Part shown: positions 1 through 12,436 of the stretch, piece by piece | Numbering within the stretch: position 1 is the first letter of the stretch | Layout of the letters: each line of letters begins with the position of its first letter | DNA from: Atherinomorus stipes | Lineage: Eukaryota > Chordata > Actinopteri > Atheriniformes > Atherinidae | Length of the DNA: 64,000 nucleotides | Reading direction: 5' to 3' | Assembly (NCBI GenBank): GCA_023101725.1 | Contig: JALJCO010007141.1 | Location: 186,001-250,000 of the forward strand | The notes under the pieces: generated by a model | Told to the model about the DNA's origin: nothing | The model's database searches: none | What the model saw: the letters and a program-made list of their open reading frames with translations, nothing else | Program-made: the position numbers and the translations under genes

Positions 1-300
1 CATCCATCTATACATGTGTCCATGAAATTATGTATTAATCCATCCATCTTTCCACCATCCATCCATCCATCCATCCATGGACCCATCTGCTCTTCCATTC
101 ATCGATCCATTCTTGCATCCCTCTGTCTATCCATGCAGCCGTCCATTAATCCATCCATCCATCAGTAGAGCATCCATCCATCCATCCATCCATCCATCCA
201 TCCATCCATCCATCCATCCATCCATCCATCCATCCATCCATCCATCCATCCATCCATCCATCCATCCATCCATCCATCCATCCAGTCAGTCATCCAGTCA
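1..300. repeat. (CATC)n tetranucleotide microsatellite
   Basis: Nearly uninterrupted CATC/CCAT repeats, purest at about 170-283, with degenerate flanks. An 80-codon frame at 77-319 reads as a repeated His-Pro-Ser-Ile pattern and is only the repeat in translation. Confidence 0.97.
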
Positions 301-1066
301 TCCACATCTGTCACAGTGAGACCTGTCATCCTTTTATAGTCATTTGATCCTGACGCTTTGACATTGTGTGGTTTTATTTCACTTTTGTTTCACTTACAAA
401 ACAATAAGGAAAGTGAACCAAGTATTGGCCTGTCATTGAAATCAAGTGTGGTCTGCTACTGTCCGACAACAGCTGTTGGGTGTGTGCTCTCTGTCTCCTA
501 CAGCAGTTGCTTGAAGGGGATGATTTGGAGCTGCAGGAGCAAGAGACCGGATGGGCACCGTCTCTTTTTTGGACTGCCCAATCAAAGTTAAGACAACACG
601 CAGCAGAAATTTGGAAGAAGCTTAGTTTTCTGGTGTTTGTAAAAGTTTCTTTGGTTAGTTTTAAACTTTAAACCATTTAAACTTTTGTTGGTTATAAAAG
701 AGGAAATGAGAGGGTGCAAACATCCTATCCTGGTATTCACGTGACCAGGCTTGCTAGTGTAAACAGACCCGTAAAATATCTGTTGTGTGTCTATGGTAGA
801 ATGTGAACCTTCATCTACTTGTTTTTACACTGCTATGATTTCTCTCGGTTTTTCTTAAGAAAAAAACTTCTCATCTTGTTCTACATTTATGTGGAAAGCC
901 TCTGTGTCTCGGCTGGAAACGGACACGAAACATCACTGATACTCAAAAACTGTCTGCATGCAGCAGACTGTGTCACTTAGAACAGAAGCTGGTTGAATAT
1001 GATGTATTTTGCTGGAAAACAGGAGTAACAGGCAGACTGTTATTCAGCAGATGTTCAGTTAATCAG
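301..1066. other. No recognisable feature
   Basis: AT-rich sequence with short chance frames only. I see no repeat termini, splice-flanked frame or RNA-like fold here. Confidence 0.5.
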
Positions 1067-1068
1067 TA

Positions 1069-2005
1069 GTTGGGTTTCCATTACACTTTTTTGAAAAATA
1101 GAAGCAATTTTTCTTAAATTTCGAAAAAGTACAATTGCAATTTGTAGGTGTTTCCATTGAATGGTATAAACCGTAATTCTCATAAAATCCCGTCCTGCGA
1201 GAGTCCACTTTGAGGAGTGTTTCAGAGCTACTGAAAGCAGCGGATGATCATTCAGGTAAAGTCCGTATGTACGGAGCCTCTGATCACATCAGCAGGGAAA
1301 AAACACTTGTGGCGACTTCAAGAACAGATGCCCGAAACGTAACACAAATTAAAACCCCTCAGGATCAACTTCTGGAGTGTGGATGTCATTTCTTGATCTT
1401 GTATTCGACTTTTATCCAGCATGAGTTCCTGACTGATGTGGCGATGCAGCTGCTGATACGAAGGTGCAGTCATACGATGTTATCCGTATGTTTTATTAAA
1501 TCCTGGTGACATATAATTAACATGTGGGAACGAGATAACCGAGTCGTGGTGTTACAAATGTGTGGAAATGACATTAACAGCTTGTGGCCAGTCGTTACTA
1601 CTTGAAGAACTTAAACCATCTGTATAATGTCGAAATAAATGAACTCAGCTTGCTAAGTTACGGCGATTTGGGGATTTTTCATATATGTGACTAATAAAAC
1701 TTCCCCCATCTCTCCGATTTCACAGTTAATGCTTGTAAATGATCATATTCATCATAATTAAGAAGAAATAACTGGATTTTAATCCCCCACATCATGCCCG
1801 AAGGCGTGTAGTTGCAAAAAAAAATGTTTCCGTTACGCTTATGTGAAAAACTGCTTTATCGAAATGTCTGAATTTACGCCTCATGAAAGCGTAAAAACTT
1901 TTTTTGCGATATTTGAGAGTTTTTTTAAATGTAGGTGTTTCAATAAGCGGTTTTTAATTGCGATATTTGGGTTTTACGCAATTCCAGATGTAATGGAAAC
2001 CCAGC
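1069..2005. mobile_element. Non-autonomous DNA transposon (937-bp MITE, TA target)
   Basis: The left end GTTGGGTTTCCATTACA is matched by the inverted right end with one mismatch in 17 bases, and both ends are flanked by TA (1067-1068 and 2006-2007). Subterminal copies of a TGTTTCC motif occur near 1149 and 1824, and stretches such as TTGCGATATTT recur inside the right end. There is no transposase; the 99- and 137-codon frames inside resemble nothing I know. The TA target fits Tc1/mariner or ISL2EU-like elements, and I cannot decide which. The boundaries are firm and the superfamily is a guess. Confidence 0.8.
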
Positions 2006-2007
2006 TA

Positions 2008-4642
2008 CTGTGTTCATGTGTCCTATATTACAGTTTTGTTCAGACCAAACACGATTTGGGCATCAAAAACGCGCCTCATGGCCAAAGTTTGGACACTGTT
2101 TCACTAAAAAGTCAGATGCTTAATTCCCAGCGTCTTGACGCCCCCGATGTGCGTCGAGGGATGTCCAACCAAAGCGCGCTTGACGCGTGTTGGGAGGAAT
2201 TTCTCCTTTTTTTCCCCCCTGTCACCGGTCTGTTTGCACCATGGCAGATGCAGTAGAGAGTGCGGCTTGGCTTAATGTGGTAAACAAAGCTAGGGTATGT
2301 TGTTGTAGGGCATCTCTGCTCTGTGTCTGGGTTCACCAGAAAATTCAAGGTGTTCTGAATGTGACCAGTTTCACCATTTACTTCAGGAGCTGCGCGCTGA
2401 TGAGGGGCGCTTTCAGCTTTCACAAAACACTTGTCGGATTAGTCTATATTGCATGGAATGACTTTACTCATCATGTAGATTTCCCACCCACATTTATTTA
2501 CGGCCTTCTTACACGCCATAGGAAAGAGAGAAGAAACTAAAGTTCTCAGATGCAGCAACCTGAGCTCAAATCTGATCATTTTCATAACACCAAGCAAAGA
2601 ACTAGTTAAGCTAGACTTTTTTCATCCCTTTTCCCTCCATCAGTTGGGTTCATCATCCTTTTAATTAACCTGAGTGACAATAAAAGATCACATTTATCAT
2701 GTCCCATTGGCCATTTACTCAACTGTTGTTTAAAACCAACTGCTGTTTAAAGTAACTTTTTTATCTCAATAAATGCTTTTCAGCATCCCTGTGGGGCTAA
2801 ACAAAGTGTTTATGGAGTGATTCAATGTTTCCCCCCCTCCTTCCGGCATCTCTTGCCTGTAAGCAGCACTTGCAAGTCTGCCTGGGCAGATCCGGCATAG
2901 ATCTTGCAACAACAGAAACCGCTGTACGGCACCCAGGTCTCCTATCCACCAAACTGCTTCCAGTGGTGGTTCGAACCAGAACCAGACTAAAAACCTGTTC
3001 TTTTGCTTACCACCACCTAAACACTGGCTCCTGGCTCTCAAAACCAACTCTTTGCTCGACCACAGTGACAAAAAACGGTTCACAAAGCTTGTGCTGCCTG
3101 GGCGCCGGGTGGAACTCCAAGTCTCACGGCCGAATAGGCTCAATAATCACTTGTCATGTCCACAAAAAGTAAATAAAAGTTTGTTTTCTTACCTGCTACT
3201 CGCCAACACCAGATAAAAATATAATCCACGGCACGGTAAAAAGTACCGCTGCAGGAGACACAGGACTCTGCTTTGAGCGGAGGGAGACGAGCTGCTGCTA
3301 CCAACGTAGCAAAGTAGCATCAACAAGCTAGTTAAAGCTTTGAAATATATTCAGGGATCAAAATAGAGGAAAGGGAGGTAGAGAAGACGTCTGTGTGCTG
3401 TGGGGGGGTAGGGGGAGTACAAACTTTACGATAGTGAAAGGACACCACCAGGGGGAGCCCTGAGCTGAAGTTGCTGAGTTCTGCTTTAAAACAGAGAAGT
3501 GGGTTGTGAGGCTGTGCTTCTTCTGCAGCTTTAAATCTGTATGTAGCGACAGAATAAGCTAATGTTAATGCTTATTATTAATACATGGAACAGGCTTCAG
3601 AGAGGTATTTTTTACGACAGGGCTTCATGCATGGATTAACTGACTGCCTTGGAACCTCTATATCATTAAGATGTATATAATCATGATCACACTGTCCTCA
3701 GGAGATCATGTAAAATTTACATAATCAACCCAAATGTGTGAGCGAGTTTTATGAAACTGCCGGAAGATGTAATATAGTGCAAAAGGCAGAAGTTAATCTA
3801 CTGGATTACAATATGAAAATGTTTTTGATGCTCTTTAAAGTCAATATTACCCTGAAAATTTGTAGCACAGCCCAGTTCACCTGCTGTAATTCCTTTACTC
3901 CCAGGACAGATGTGAGTCTGATCATTTAATCAATCTTTTGCAGAATGATCTCATCTTAAAGAGCCTCAGCTTCCCAGCAGAGTGAACAATGTGCGGTGAT
4001 CTCTCATATCCAATCAAAGCATCCGCTCTGGCTTGGTGCCAGATAAAACGGAGACTGATCCTTTCAGACAGCCCGCCACCGCAGCCGTGGAAGCCCACCC
4101 AGCGTTAATTTAGTGTGGAGAGCAGCCTGGCAGATGAACTGACGGGGGATTGATGATGTCTCTGTGTTTAATTACTCTTATTTGTGTTTGTGATATGAAT
4201 TTTTATTTAAATCCTTTTCCTTCATCAGAGAAAATCAGTCACGTTGATTTACGGACTCACATGCCCCTCACTTAGCTGTGTATCATTGGTGTATTAGGGA
4301 AACCTTCAACGTTAGAAAAAAAAGATGTCCTCAGAGAATACTGTACAGCCAGAGAATGACTGCAGTGACCTTGCAGTGCAGAGTAGAGATGCCATTTTTA
4401 AAGTGCATTCAGAGTGTTGCGTAGAAAAGCCTCAGCAGATAATGAACTTGCACACACACTTGCAGTAAAAATACCCTCTGGTTTTTGGAAAAGATGCCTG
4501 AAGAGCTGAAAAAAGACATGTCTTACAAGCATCAGAATCGGTTAAGGAGGGACACTTAGTAAAATATACATGTTAAACATATGGGGTTAATGCTGGGTTA
4601 CAAACAAACCAACCTGGGTAGTTTTCCAACCCAGCACTGGTT
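2008..4642. other. No supported gene; possible old repeats and a CNE-like block
   Basis: Overlapping frames on both strands at 2112-2540 and 2766-3172 show no family resemblance and disagree in coding direction, so I treat them as chance. The block at about 3380-3495 (CCACCAGGGGGAGCCC region) looks like the edge of a dispersed fish repeat, but I find no matching inverted end. The stretch 3940-4180 is discussed in the findings as possible conserved non-coding DNA. Confidence 0.4.
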
Positions 4643-4657
4643 AAATATTGGACAGCA

Positions 4658-5789
4658 GGGATCTGTATCTTGTGTGTGGTTGCTCTTGCGGTGTTGATGT
4701 CTTGGGTGCCCGTGTCTCGATGTGGATGCGGTGACGGTATATCTTTCAGCCCTAGTGTTGGGGTAGGTGTGTGGGGAGTGTGTGTGTGAGCGTGGTGGCG
4801 GGGTAGGGGGTGGTAGAGGTGGTGGCGCCCTGGTGTCAGGTGTGTGGGGCAGGGACGTTGGGGTGGGGGCTGGCCTGCCCTGGGGGGCGTCGTCTGGGGG
4901 GTCCGGTCCTCCTGGGTTTCAGTTGGGCCGCCCGGGTCCGGGGGGGGGGTGGCTGCTCCTGGGCGCTTGGGCCCTGGGCCCGGCGCCCGGTGGGGTCGGC
5001 AGCTGCTGGTCTTGGTCCGCTGGGGCCTGGGCCCCCAGACTGCAGGGGGCTCCGGCTGGGGCCGCCTTTTGCCGCCCTTCGGGGGATGCATGTCCGCTCT
5101 TTGGGGAGGGTAGCTGGGAATCTGGGCCTCTGGGTGGCTGCTGGGGGCCTGGGTCGTGAGCCTTGCGGGCTTCCTCCTCCTTGCAGAGACGAGGCTGCAT
5201 CTGCATGACTGTATCACCACGGAGCACCCTTTGTTATGCATGTTGACACTGTGACACTGCTTCCCATTGCGATGACTAGGTTGTACCTCTTCTCTACTTC
5301 CCATTGCGATGACCAGGTTGTACCTCTTCTCTGCGTAGTTCTGCGTGTGTTTGTATGATCTGAGGATATTTAAGCCACCTGCAGGTCCTCCTGTAGGGGA
5401 TTGCTTGATTTGTTTTCCAACAGAGACCTTGGTTGTTTAGGGATTGCTGTACAGATGTACCAGTGAACTGTGTAAGTGGATTCATGTTTTCTCTCCTCAC
5501 TCTGTTCCTCTTCCTTACTCCTTTCTCTCTGTTTCACTTTCTATCATTACCTCTGTTAACTTTCATTTCTCCCTTGTCAGGCCCAGCAGTATGAAATGGA
5601 ATGGTGTAATAGACAAATGTTTAAATTAATAAATAAAATGAATAAACATGATATCAAGTGGAGCCTTATGTTCATAAAGCTCCGCTTGGTAAAGCAAAAC
5701 TGTTCAACAGAATAAAGCAATCAGATTTCCATTCTGCTTGCTTCGATGCTGGACAGGACAAGAATAAAAAAAAAAAAAAAAAAAAAAAA
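4658..5789 (+). mobile_element. GC-rich poly(A) retroposon, copy 1 (5'-truncated)
   Basis: A 1.13-kb insertion ends in about 25 A residues and is bounded by a perfect 15-bp TSD, AAATATTGGACAGCA (4643-4657 and 5790-5804). The host sequence reads on across the insertion (a CCCAGC / TTGGGC-rich fish repeat). The 5' part (about 4750-5180) is very G-rich on the sense strand; the 3' 450 bp are ordinary AT-rich UTR-like sequence. It is homologous to the inverted, longer copy at 14952-18350, with the 3' ends about 95% alike by eye. Poly(A), a 15-bp TSD and 5' truncation point to target-primed reverse transcription by L1-type machinery. No RT is present. The 130-240-codon Gly/Trp or Pro-rich frames within are composition artefacts unless shown otherwise. 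Confidence 0.88.
5261..5334 (+). repeat. 37-bp tandem duplication inside the retroposon
   Basis: Two adjacent units begin TTCCCATTGCGATGAC at 5261 and 5298. The same duplication is present in the second copy at about 15400-15475, so it belongs to the family and is not a local event. Confidence 0.85.
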
Positions 5790-6311
5790 AAATATTGGAC
5801 AGCACACATGTTGGGCTAAATTGAACCAACACATTGAACCAACAACAATCAGGTTGTGTAGGAGCAAAACACAATAGTGTTTTGAATTCTAAGTAGTGTT
5901 GCTTTCGTCAACTAAAATTATGACGAAATATCTTCGTCAACGAACCTTTATCACGTGACGAAAACAAGACGAGACGAAATGTTAATCGTGGTCTTATGAC
6001 GAGAACTGTAATCAAATACAATGTTGATGAATAAAAACTAGACTAAATGTGGTTCACAAAACGAAAACTCTGCTAAAAATTTCATTCATTTTTATTAACT
6101 AAAAAGAGACGAGACGAAATAACGCTATAATGTTAAGTTGCATTATATTTTTCTGTTTCCTCGCACTGCTGCTCTGACCTCAGACGCAGGCGACATCAGT
6201 TCCTCAATCCCCTTTTCAAACTTGCGGCATTATTTAGATGCAGTGGGTCAAAGCAGTTTGTTGGAGTCAAACAGTGAGTTGGAGTCATGCCTGGGTTGTT
6301 GGGGAGAAAAC

Positions 6312-7672
6312 CAGGGCTCTAAATTAACACTCATCAACCGGCCAAATGCGGGTAAAAATTGAATTTGGCTAACAGAAATAAAATCTTACTTGCCACTTTG
6401 GCCGGTGACTAGAAAGTAAGTTGCTTCCTTTTATTTTTTTGTTGCTGCCACATATTTCCTCTACTTCGCTTCACTTACTTCATGCATTAAGGCAGGTAGA
6501 TGTGATGCTGTACGGTAACTAAGCAGTACGGTAACTATCACAAAGAATTTGTTGTCTTGCGTGAGGTATGATCTGGCTTTAGCAAATCAAAGGATTGATC
6601 TGTCTACAGGAAGATAGCATGCACTGTGTGAATATGCAAATTAGCCATGTGCACGCCAGACAGAATAAGGACATACTGTCACTTGAGAAGTCGGCTGTTC
6701 TAAACATGGGTAGCAAGCGAAAACTAAACTACAGTAGAGCAGACCACTTGCACACTTTGGATTCACATCCATAAAGGTGGCAGGCTTCTCAGAGATGAAG
6801 ATACTGGTGCAGGTCAGAGACCAAAGTGGCCCACAGTGAGAGCATGCAGCCACCAAGGTGCTTCTTTGGAAAAGAAAGACTGAATGTTTGCACAGCTTGC
6901 ATCTATGAAATATTGTAATGTTAGAGGCCTTCTCCATATCGACAAATTAGACTGGTAATATGCAAAAATCAGAGATTTTTTGTCACTGTTTCAAATAACC
7001 GGTGTGATGTTGAGAACTGCAGACCAATGTGTGACAGCTTGTTAAAGCAGGGATGCAGTTCTCTGCAGGGTGAAAACCTGCATTGCTAAATAATGCATCC
7101 CTCTTTTGTGTTGATATTCAAATAGCTGGGGTTAAAATGGGATTTTCTACATTTATTTTGGCTATTTTGACATATTGGTGTGAGTTTTGTTTGTAACTCA
7201 TATCAGCCATTAAAATATGGGGATGCAAATGTCAACCTTAAAATCAGCAGCAGGCTTTTAGTAAGCTCTTTTAAGTCATATCTGACCACCCAAAACCTGA
7301 TAAAGATTTTTTTTTTTCTGCATGATGTGACTTGGACACTCAGTGATTTAAAGTGGGCATGCAGTTCTCAGCATCACACCAATGATAACAAGAGAGATGA
7401 GAATCACAGTGTTTAATGTAACGGGTTAAATGACATTGTTCCGTGCTGGGAAAGAGGACATTAAAAATTGTTTTTGTTGTTTAGTGCTATGATGACTGAA
7501 AACATCACTGTCTAAAGAAGTGTGTATCTAACTAGGCTATTTTAGATGAATCAGTAACATAAATTATTTTTCAAAAAACAACTTTGGCTAGAAGATATTC
7601 CATTTGGCAGATAACTTCACAAATCCACCACCCACTTTGGCTAGTGAGCAACACAGTTAATGTAGAGCCCTG
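6312..7672. mobile_element. hAT element nested in the outer element, 1.36 kb
   Basis: The ends are CAGGGCTCTAAATTAAC and its inverted partner GTTAATGTAGAGCCCTG. The flanking 8-mers are GAGAAAAC (6304-6311) and GAGAAAAT (7673-7680), 7 of 8 identical, which is the 8-bp TSD expected for hAT. The subterminal repeats contain TTTGGCCGGTGACTAG / TTTGGCTAGTGAG. No intact transposase is visible; the 98-codon minus-strand frame at 6641-6937 has no recognisable hAT motif. Confidence 0.85.
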
Positions 7673-7779
7673 GAGAAAATGAAGAAATGATATCTGGACA
7701 ATAAAATAATGAAATTGAGGTAAGTTAACATTAAGACATTAATGTGACTTTTCTTTACACAGTCCAGCCTCAAGTATGT

Positions 7780-8085
7780 GTATGTGGGCACGTTTTTGCA
7801 ACATTGTGGGGACCATCTTCTGGATTATAACCATCACCGTGGGGACGTCTTGCCCTCATGGGGACATTTTCCCGGTCGCCATGGGTATGAACCCCGTTTT
7901 GAGGGTCAAGATCAGGTTTTAGAGATTAAGTTACAATTAGGTTTTGGTTAGGAGGTAGGACACGGGTTCGGTTTAGGCAACCAGTTATGGGTGTTAGGGT
8001 TAGGGTAGGGGGCTAGGGAATGCATTATGTCAATGAATGTCCTCACTAAGATAGCTGTACAAGAATGTGTGTGTGAGAGAGAGAG
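7780..8085. repeat. Dispersed fish repeat rich in GTGGGGAC and GGTTAGGG
   Basis: Contains GTGGGGACC, CCGTGGGGACGTC, a GGGTTAGGGTAGGG run and GTCCTCACTAAGATAG, ending in GT/GA microsatellite. I recognise the general pattern as a common fish dispersed repeat but cannot assign a class. Confidence 0.5.
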
Positions 8086-8162
8086 TGTGTATTATTTTTG
8101 TGTATCCACAACATTACACATTGAAATTTATGTTAATTAGCCCTAACTGGGGGCTTATTTAA

Positions 8163-8787
8163 AGGGGAACTTTGTTTTTTTTCCAATCTGGACCTATTTT
8201 CCAGCATGAAATATGTTCATTTACTCACCCAGACAGTTTTGGTGCAACTTGAATTCCTTCGGGAGATATTTAGATCCATCAAGATCAGCATATGCGCCAG
8301 TGATGGGGCAATTGTGTGCAGCCTCTAAATAAGGCATATAAATCCTTCATTTCACCAATGTTTTGCTATGAAACATTAGTCGGACCCCCCTGTGAGCTCA
8401 AAGCGGCTTTTTTCGTGGTGATTCTTCATTATTTACAGACGTTTCCTTATTATGGTGTCGCATAATTGTGACGTCATCAAAGCTGTTGCAGTAAAAAAAG
8501 ACTGTAAACACGGATGAATCACCATAAAATAGCCACTTTGATCTCACAGGGGGAGTCCGGCTAAAGTTTCATAGCAAAACATTGGTGAAATGAAGGATTT
8601 ATATGCCTTATTTAGAGGCTGCACGCGGTTGCTCGTCACTGCCATTCTATCATGCATACGCTGATCTGGAGTGGATCTAAATATCTCCTGACGGAATTCA
8701 AGTTGCACCAAAACTATCTGGGTGAGTAAATTAACATATTTCATGCTAGAAAAAAGGCTCAGATTGAAAAAAACCTGAAGTTCCCCT
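8163..8787. mobile_element. TTAA-flanked foldback MITE with about 270-bp arms
   Basis: TTAA (8159-8162 and 8788-8791) flanks the ends AGGGGAACTT and AAGTTCCCCT. The arms, about 8163-8428 and 8512-8787, are inverted copies of each other at roughly 85-90% by eye, separated by an 80-bp loop. TTAA targets are typical of piggyBac and Kolobok elements. The 93-codon minus frame inside is a shadow of the arm. Confidence 0.85.
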
Positions 8788-8794
8788 TTAATCA

Positions 8795-8935
8795 GGAAAC
8801 TTCTAAAAGTGGCCCTGCGACACACTGGCGACCTGTCCGGGGTGTACCCTGCCTCTTGCCTGATAATAGCTGGGATAGGCTCCAGTAACCCCTGCGACCC
8901 TGAACTGGATAAGCGGTACAGAAAATGACTGACTT
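8795..8935 (+). mobile_element. Retroposon 3' tail (LINE/SINE-type, CTGGGATAGGCTCCAG)
   Basis: Holds TGGCGACCTGTCCGGGGTG, CTGGGATAGGCTCCAG and GGATAAGCGGTACAGAAAATG in the order known from 3' ends of RTE-type and other fish retroposons. The 5' part is missing and no TSD was found. Confidence 0.7.
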
Positions 8936-9297
8936 CTATAAGTTTATCGTAATATGATATAGTTTGTCTTATGAAATGGGTTTGACTAAAAGAAGAATTT
9001 GGGTCAATCTATACCAGGTAATCATAATAACTGGGATAAACATTATTAAAAAGAGATTAAAATCATTGACTAAAACTAGACAAAAATGTCTTCAGTTTTT
9101 GTCGACTAAAACTCGACTAAAATAGTCATGAGTTATTCTGACTAAAATAAGACTAAAATGCTGAGTTTTAGTTGACTAAAACCTGACTGAACAAAAGAGT
9201 TTGAATGTGACTAAAGCTAATAAAAACAAAAATGACAAGTTTGACAAAAAGATTAGACTAAAACAAAACATAAAACAAGCTGCCAAAAACAACACTA

Positions 9298-10789
9298 ATT
9301 GCTAGGGGCTCACAGTTATCTTTATTTTATTTAGGTTGGGTTTCCTACAGGCAAGAGCCTGTGTTTGGCGACTTGAACTCAGAATGGCTGTGTTTAGTAT
9401 TGCTATGTTTTGTTGTGTTTTTCTGGTTAAAGTATACATTTATGTTTATGACTTAATAGAGATCTAAGAATGTTGTTTGAACAGCTTAAGTCAGAAAAAT
9501 GTGTTATTTAAGTAAGATCTAATTTAATTCATTTGGTTTTACTGTTTCTTTAAGAGACTGGCAGATTTTCTTTAGATGCTTACTGCAATGTTTAGTTTTC
9601 TGGGCTGGGTTGTAAAAGCAGTGATGGAGGCGACACAGTTTTTGTAACCGCACAGTTGCTGTAAGCTTATGACGGCGGTATCAGCCAGTGTTAGTTGTTG
9701 TCTAGCTGTTTATTTACATGGATCACTCCTGTATTCATACAGTCCTGTGAAATAAATCTATAGGTTGCAAAAACATCTATTCATGATGAGATCATAAGGC
9801 ATGTTCACTGAATTTACCTATACAAAAGAGTAGATAGAGAGTCAGACACAGAACAATAGCCTGAGTGGCCAGCATCTAATGTTTATTCCATTTCTGACAG
9901 ACGCGGCATCTATGGTGGTGGGTTTACCTCCTTGTACAGTCCCTCACACTCACAGTGCCAATAACATTCAAGCTGAACAGAGTCTTTCAACAACTTTGGC
10001 TAAACATGAACATAAAGGCAGCAAAGCACATACTGTCACTCAAATTTATGACAACAATCATAAAAGGTTGAATTCTGTATACTTGTACCTACTTATGAAA
10101 CTGTCTGCACTGACATGAAAAGAACTTTTGATTTTATGGTTGTAAACAAAGACAACAGGTTGTACAAACGGTGCAGGAAGGTTGGGAAGGCTGGGGACAC
10201 CAAGAAAACACATCAAACTGCTTGGTTATATAATTTCAAAGAATCAAATAAAAGAGCATGACTGCCCTTCAGATTCAACCATCATTCAACTTCTATCCTT
10301 TAGTTACAGTAAATGAACTTTAGCCTTAAGAGAATCAGATTAAAAGTGCATCTCTTCTGTGTGTCTTTGACATATGTGGAAAACAACAACAAAATTGAGC
10401 TGATGCATTCCACTTCTTTTGAGCACATACTTTAGGTAAAGAAATCTTGTCTCCCCTTTTCCTGGTATTAGAGATCATTGTGCAGCTTACTTACAGCATC
10501 ACATGCCTGTGCCTATGGTTGGTGAGACATCGGCTTCCAATGGCTTCAGACTGGTGTCTCTAAAACTTATAAAATCATGACTGGTCCCAAAAGCTTCACT
10601 GCATATCATATAGGTACTCAGTTTTACGAAAGAAACGAGAAGTTTGTACCTGTAAGAGCATAATCATTTTTAAGGAAATAAGGGTTAATTTCAATTCTCA
10701 TCGGTGCATTGGAGTTTGTTTGCTTGTTTTTCTTTTTTTTTTTCAAAACAGTTTCATGATGTTAATGAGATTTTCCCTTTTTACCATAG
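9298..10789. other. No recognisable feature
   Basis: Single-copy-looking AT-rich DNA. The 79-codon frame at 9879-10118 has no recognisable motif or splice context. Confidence 0.45.
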
Positions 10790-11089
10790 ACTTAATACGA
10801 GGGATGAACCTTCCACTCATGTGACCCACTGGTTTCTGAAGAGCTAAAAGTGAAGCCAGTTGGGTGTTCTCACCACGTTGCATGTGTTGTCACTCCCGGA
10901 AAATACAAAAAAATGGGCAAAGAGGCCTTGGGGCAAATGATTGACAGCCAATGTACTATGGGCTGTCAATCCGAGGCTGTGCAGGGTGCACGCTGTGCTA
11001 ACCGAGCTAAACTGAAGACAAAAGGAGCTAACAAAGATTAGCTCCCTAATATGTGGGTTAGAGGTGAGGCACACTTGGACTTGTTGTTA

Positions 11090-11465
11090 GCTGACTAAAA
11101 ACCACCAATGTGCTGCTCTGCTACTGGCTGCAGCCTTCCTGGCAGCAAGTTTAGAACTCGCTAGTAGCCACCAGCCGGCAGGTCGGCATCCGGCAGACAC
11201 CCAATTATGTGTAATTTCATGATTAAATAACATCTAAGCTGATGAGTTATATAAAAAAAATCATCCCTCTTACAGCTAAAAATTATCTTTTGAACCAGCC
11301 TGTAAACATGTTTACAGTATTTCTGCTGTGACGTTGGCCTTTTTAACATCTAGTCTATGGGGATTTGCTCTGTTTTGGAGCCAGCCCGTAGTGGATGAGG
11401 AGTGAACTGCAATGTATTTACACTTCTGCATGGTTTCAATTTACTCGCCGGAGGTTGCCGCTTAC
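11090..11465 (-). repeat. Dispersed repeat family A, copy 1
   Basis: Reads inversely to 31505-31720: both carry the blocks GTAAACATGTTTACA, the GTCACAGCAGAAAT region, CCCCATAGACT and a GGTAACCTCC-like end. The core region is clearly homologous in opposite orientation. Full borders and class are unknown. Confidence 0.6.
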
Positions 11466-11870
11466 TTTTCACCTATCTCTTATTCTGTACACTAAGGTCA
11501 ATGTGACCTGCAGTATCATTAATCTATTATTCACAGGTCAGCAGACATTCATAATCTGGTACTCATTAGTGGATGGAGCAAATATTCACTGGCTGCCTGA
11601 TAACAAAGGGAAGTCTATCAGGCAGACAGACTAATGCTGATCACACCAAGGAAAAGATCTTCACAACCAAGGAGAAGACGTGTGACCTGCCTAGACGCAA
11701 GGACTGATAAACCTTGGTATAAAACATTTCTGCTCGGACACGTGATCAGGGTCCTCTTCAGAACTTCAAGCAGGCACCATGGTCTCCAAGATCTTTTGGA
11801 CAGGGCTCTCCGGGTGCAGACAGGAGTGGTTGCAACTAATTCACCTTTCCTTAATTTATCCTTTTTTTAA
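11466..11870 (+). repeat. Dispersed repeat family B, copy 1
   Basis: Shares CAGAACTTCAAGCAGG and a following block ending in CAGGTGCAG-like sequence with 43180-43345. Both copies then run into AT-rich sequence with CATTATTTATGTACC-like motifs. Frames of 78-79 codons here carry no known domain. Confidence 0.5.
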
Positions 11871-12432
11871 CTTCACTATTTGTGTACCATATTATATTAA
11901 AATATATATTTTTTTAGAATAAACTGGCTTAAAAATACTCTTAACTTGGCATGGTCTTTTTTTTTTTTTATAATTTTTTCTGCCATGGCAATGAAAAACA
12001 AGAGAAAAACCTTGGAAACAAAACAGATTTAGAGGCAGCTCAGGAGTCAACATCTGTCCAACACCTGACAAAGTGACACAGGGGTAATTATATTAAATTG
12101 TCACTTTCTTGTGTTGTTTTAGACGGTTCAAATCAGCGGGGATTGCCGACTCACCACTAAAAAAATTGAGGTTTACAACTAATAGTTTACATTGAATCAC
12201 AATTAAAGGAGTTATGACATAGCAGTAAAAACTAGATCATGTAGTTGACATTACTGCATATGTCAATACTCCCAAAAAAAAAAAGTAACTTTTTACAACG
12301 GGGGATTGTTTTGGCACGCTAGACCTCCCTTCCTCAGTAATACAGTTGGGTGCGGTAATGATATACAGCTTTACCCGGAGAGCAAGTTAACTTCATTTTG
12401 ATTGGCTACACCTTATTTGGCTAAAACCTTAT
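11871..12432. other. No recognisable feature
   Basis: AT-rich sequence with short A and T runs. No repeat ends or coding signals seen. Confidence 0.45.
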
Positions 12433-12436
12433 TTAA

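Larger units (their letters stand above)
5894..9297. mobile_element. hAT-like DNA element, 3.4 kb, with nested insertions
   Basis: The left end TAGTGTTGCTTTCGTCAAC is mirrored by the right end (TAGTGTTGTTTTTGGCAGC when inverted). The subterminal regions on both sides are full of the motif GACTAAAA / CGACGAAA, a layout familiar from fish hAT elements. The flanking 8-mers match only 5 of 8, so the TSD is eroded or misjudged. The element was later hit by a second hAT element (6312-7672) and a TTAA foldback element (8163-8787), and also carries a GTGGGGAC-type repeat (7780-8085). No transposase frame survives. Confidence 0.65.

Noticed and set aside
77..319. 80-codon frame of repeated His-Pro-Ser-Ile
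   Set aside because: It is the translation of the CATC microsatellite.
4573..5304. 243-codon minus-strand Pro-rich frame
   Set aside because: Antisense to the poly(A)-tailed copy 1, crosses its 5' border into host DNA and has no domain.
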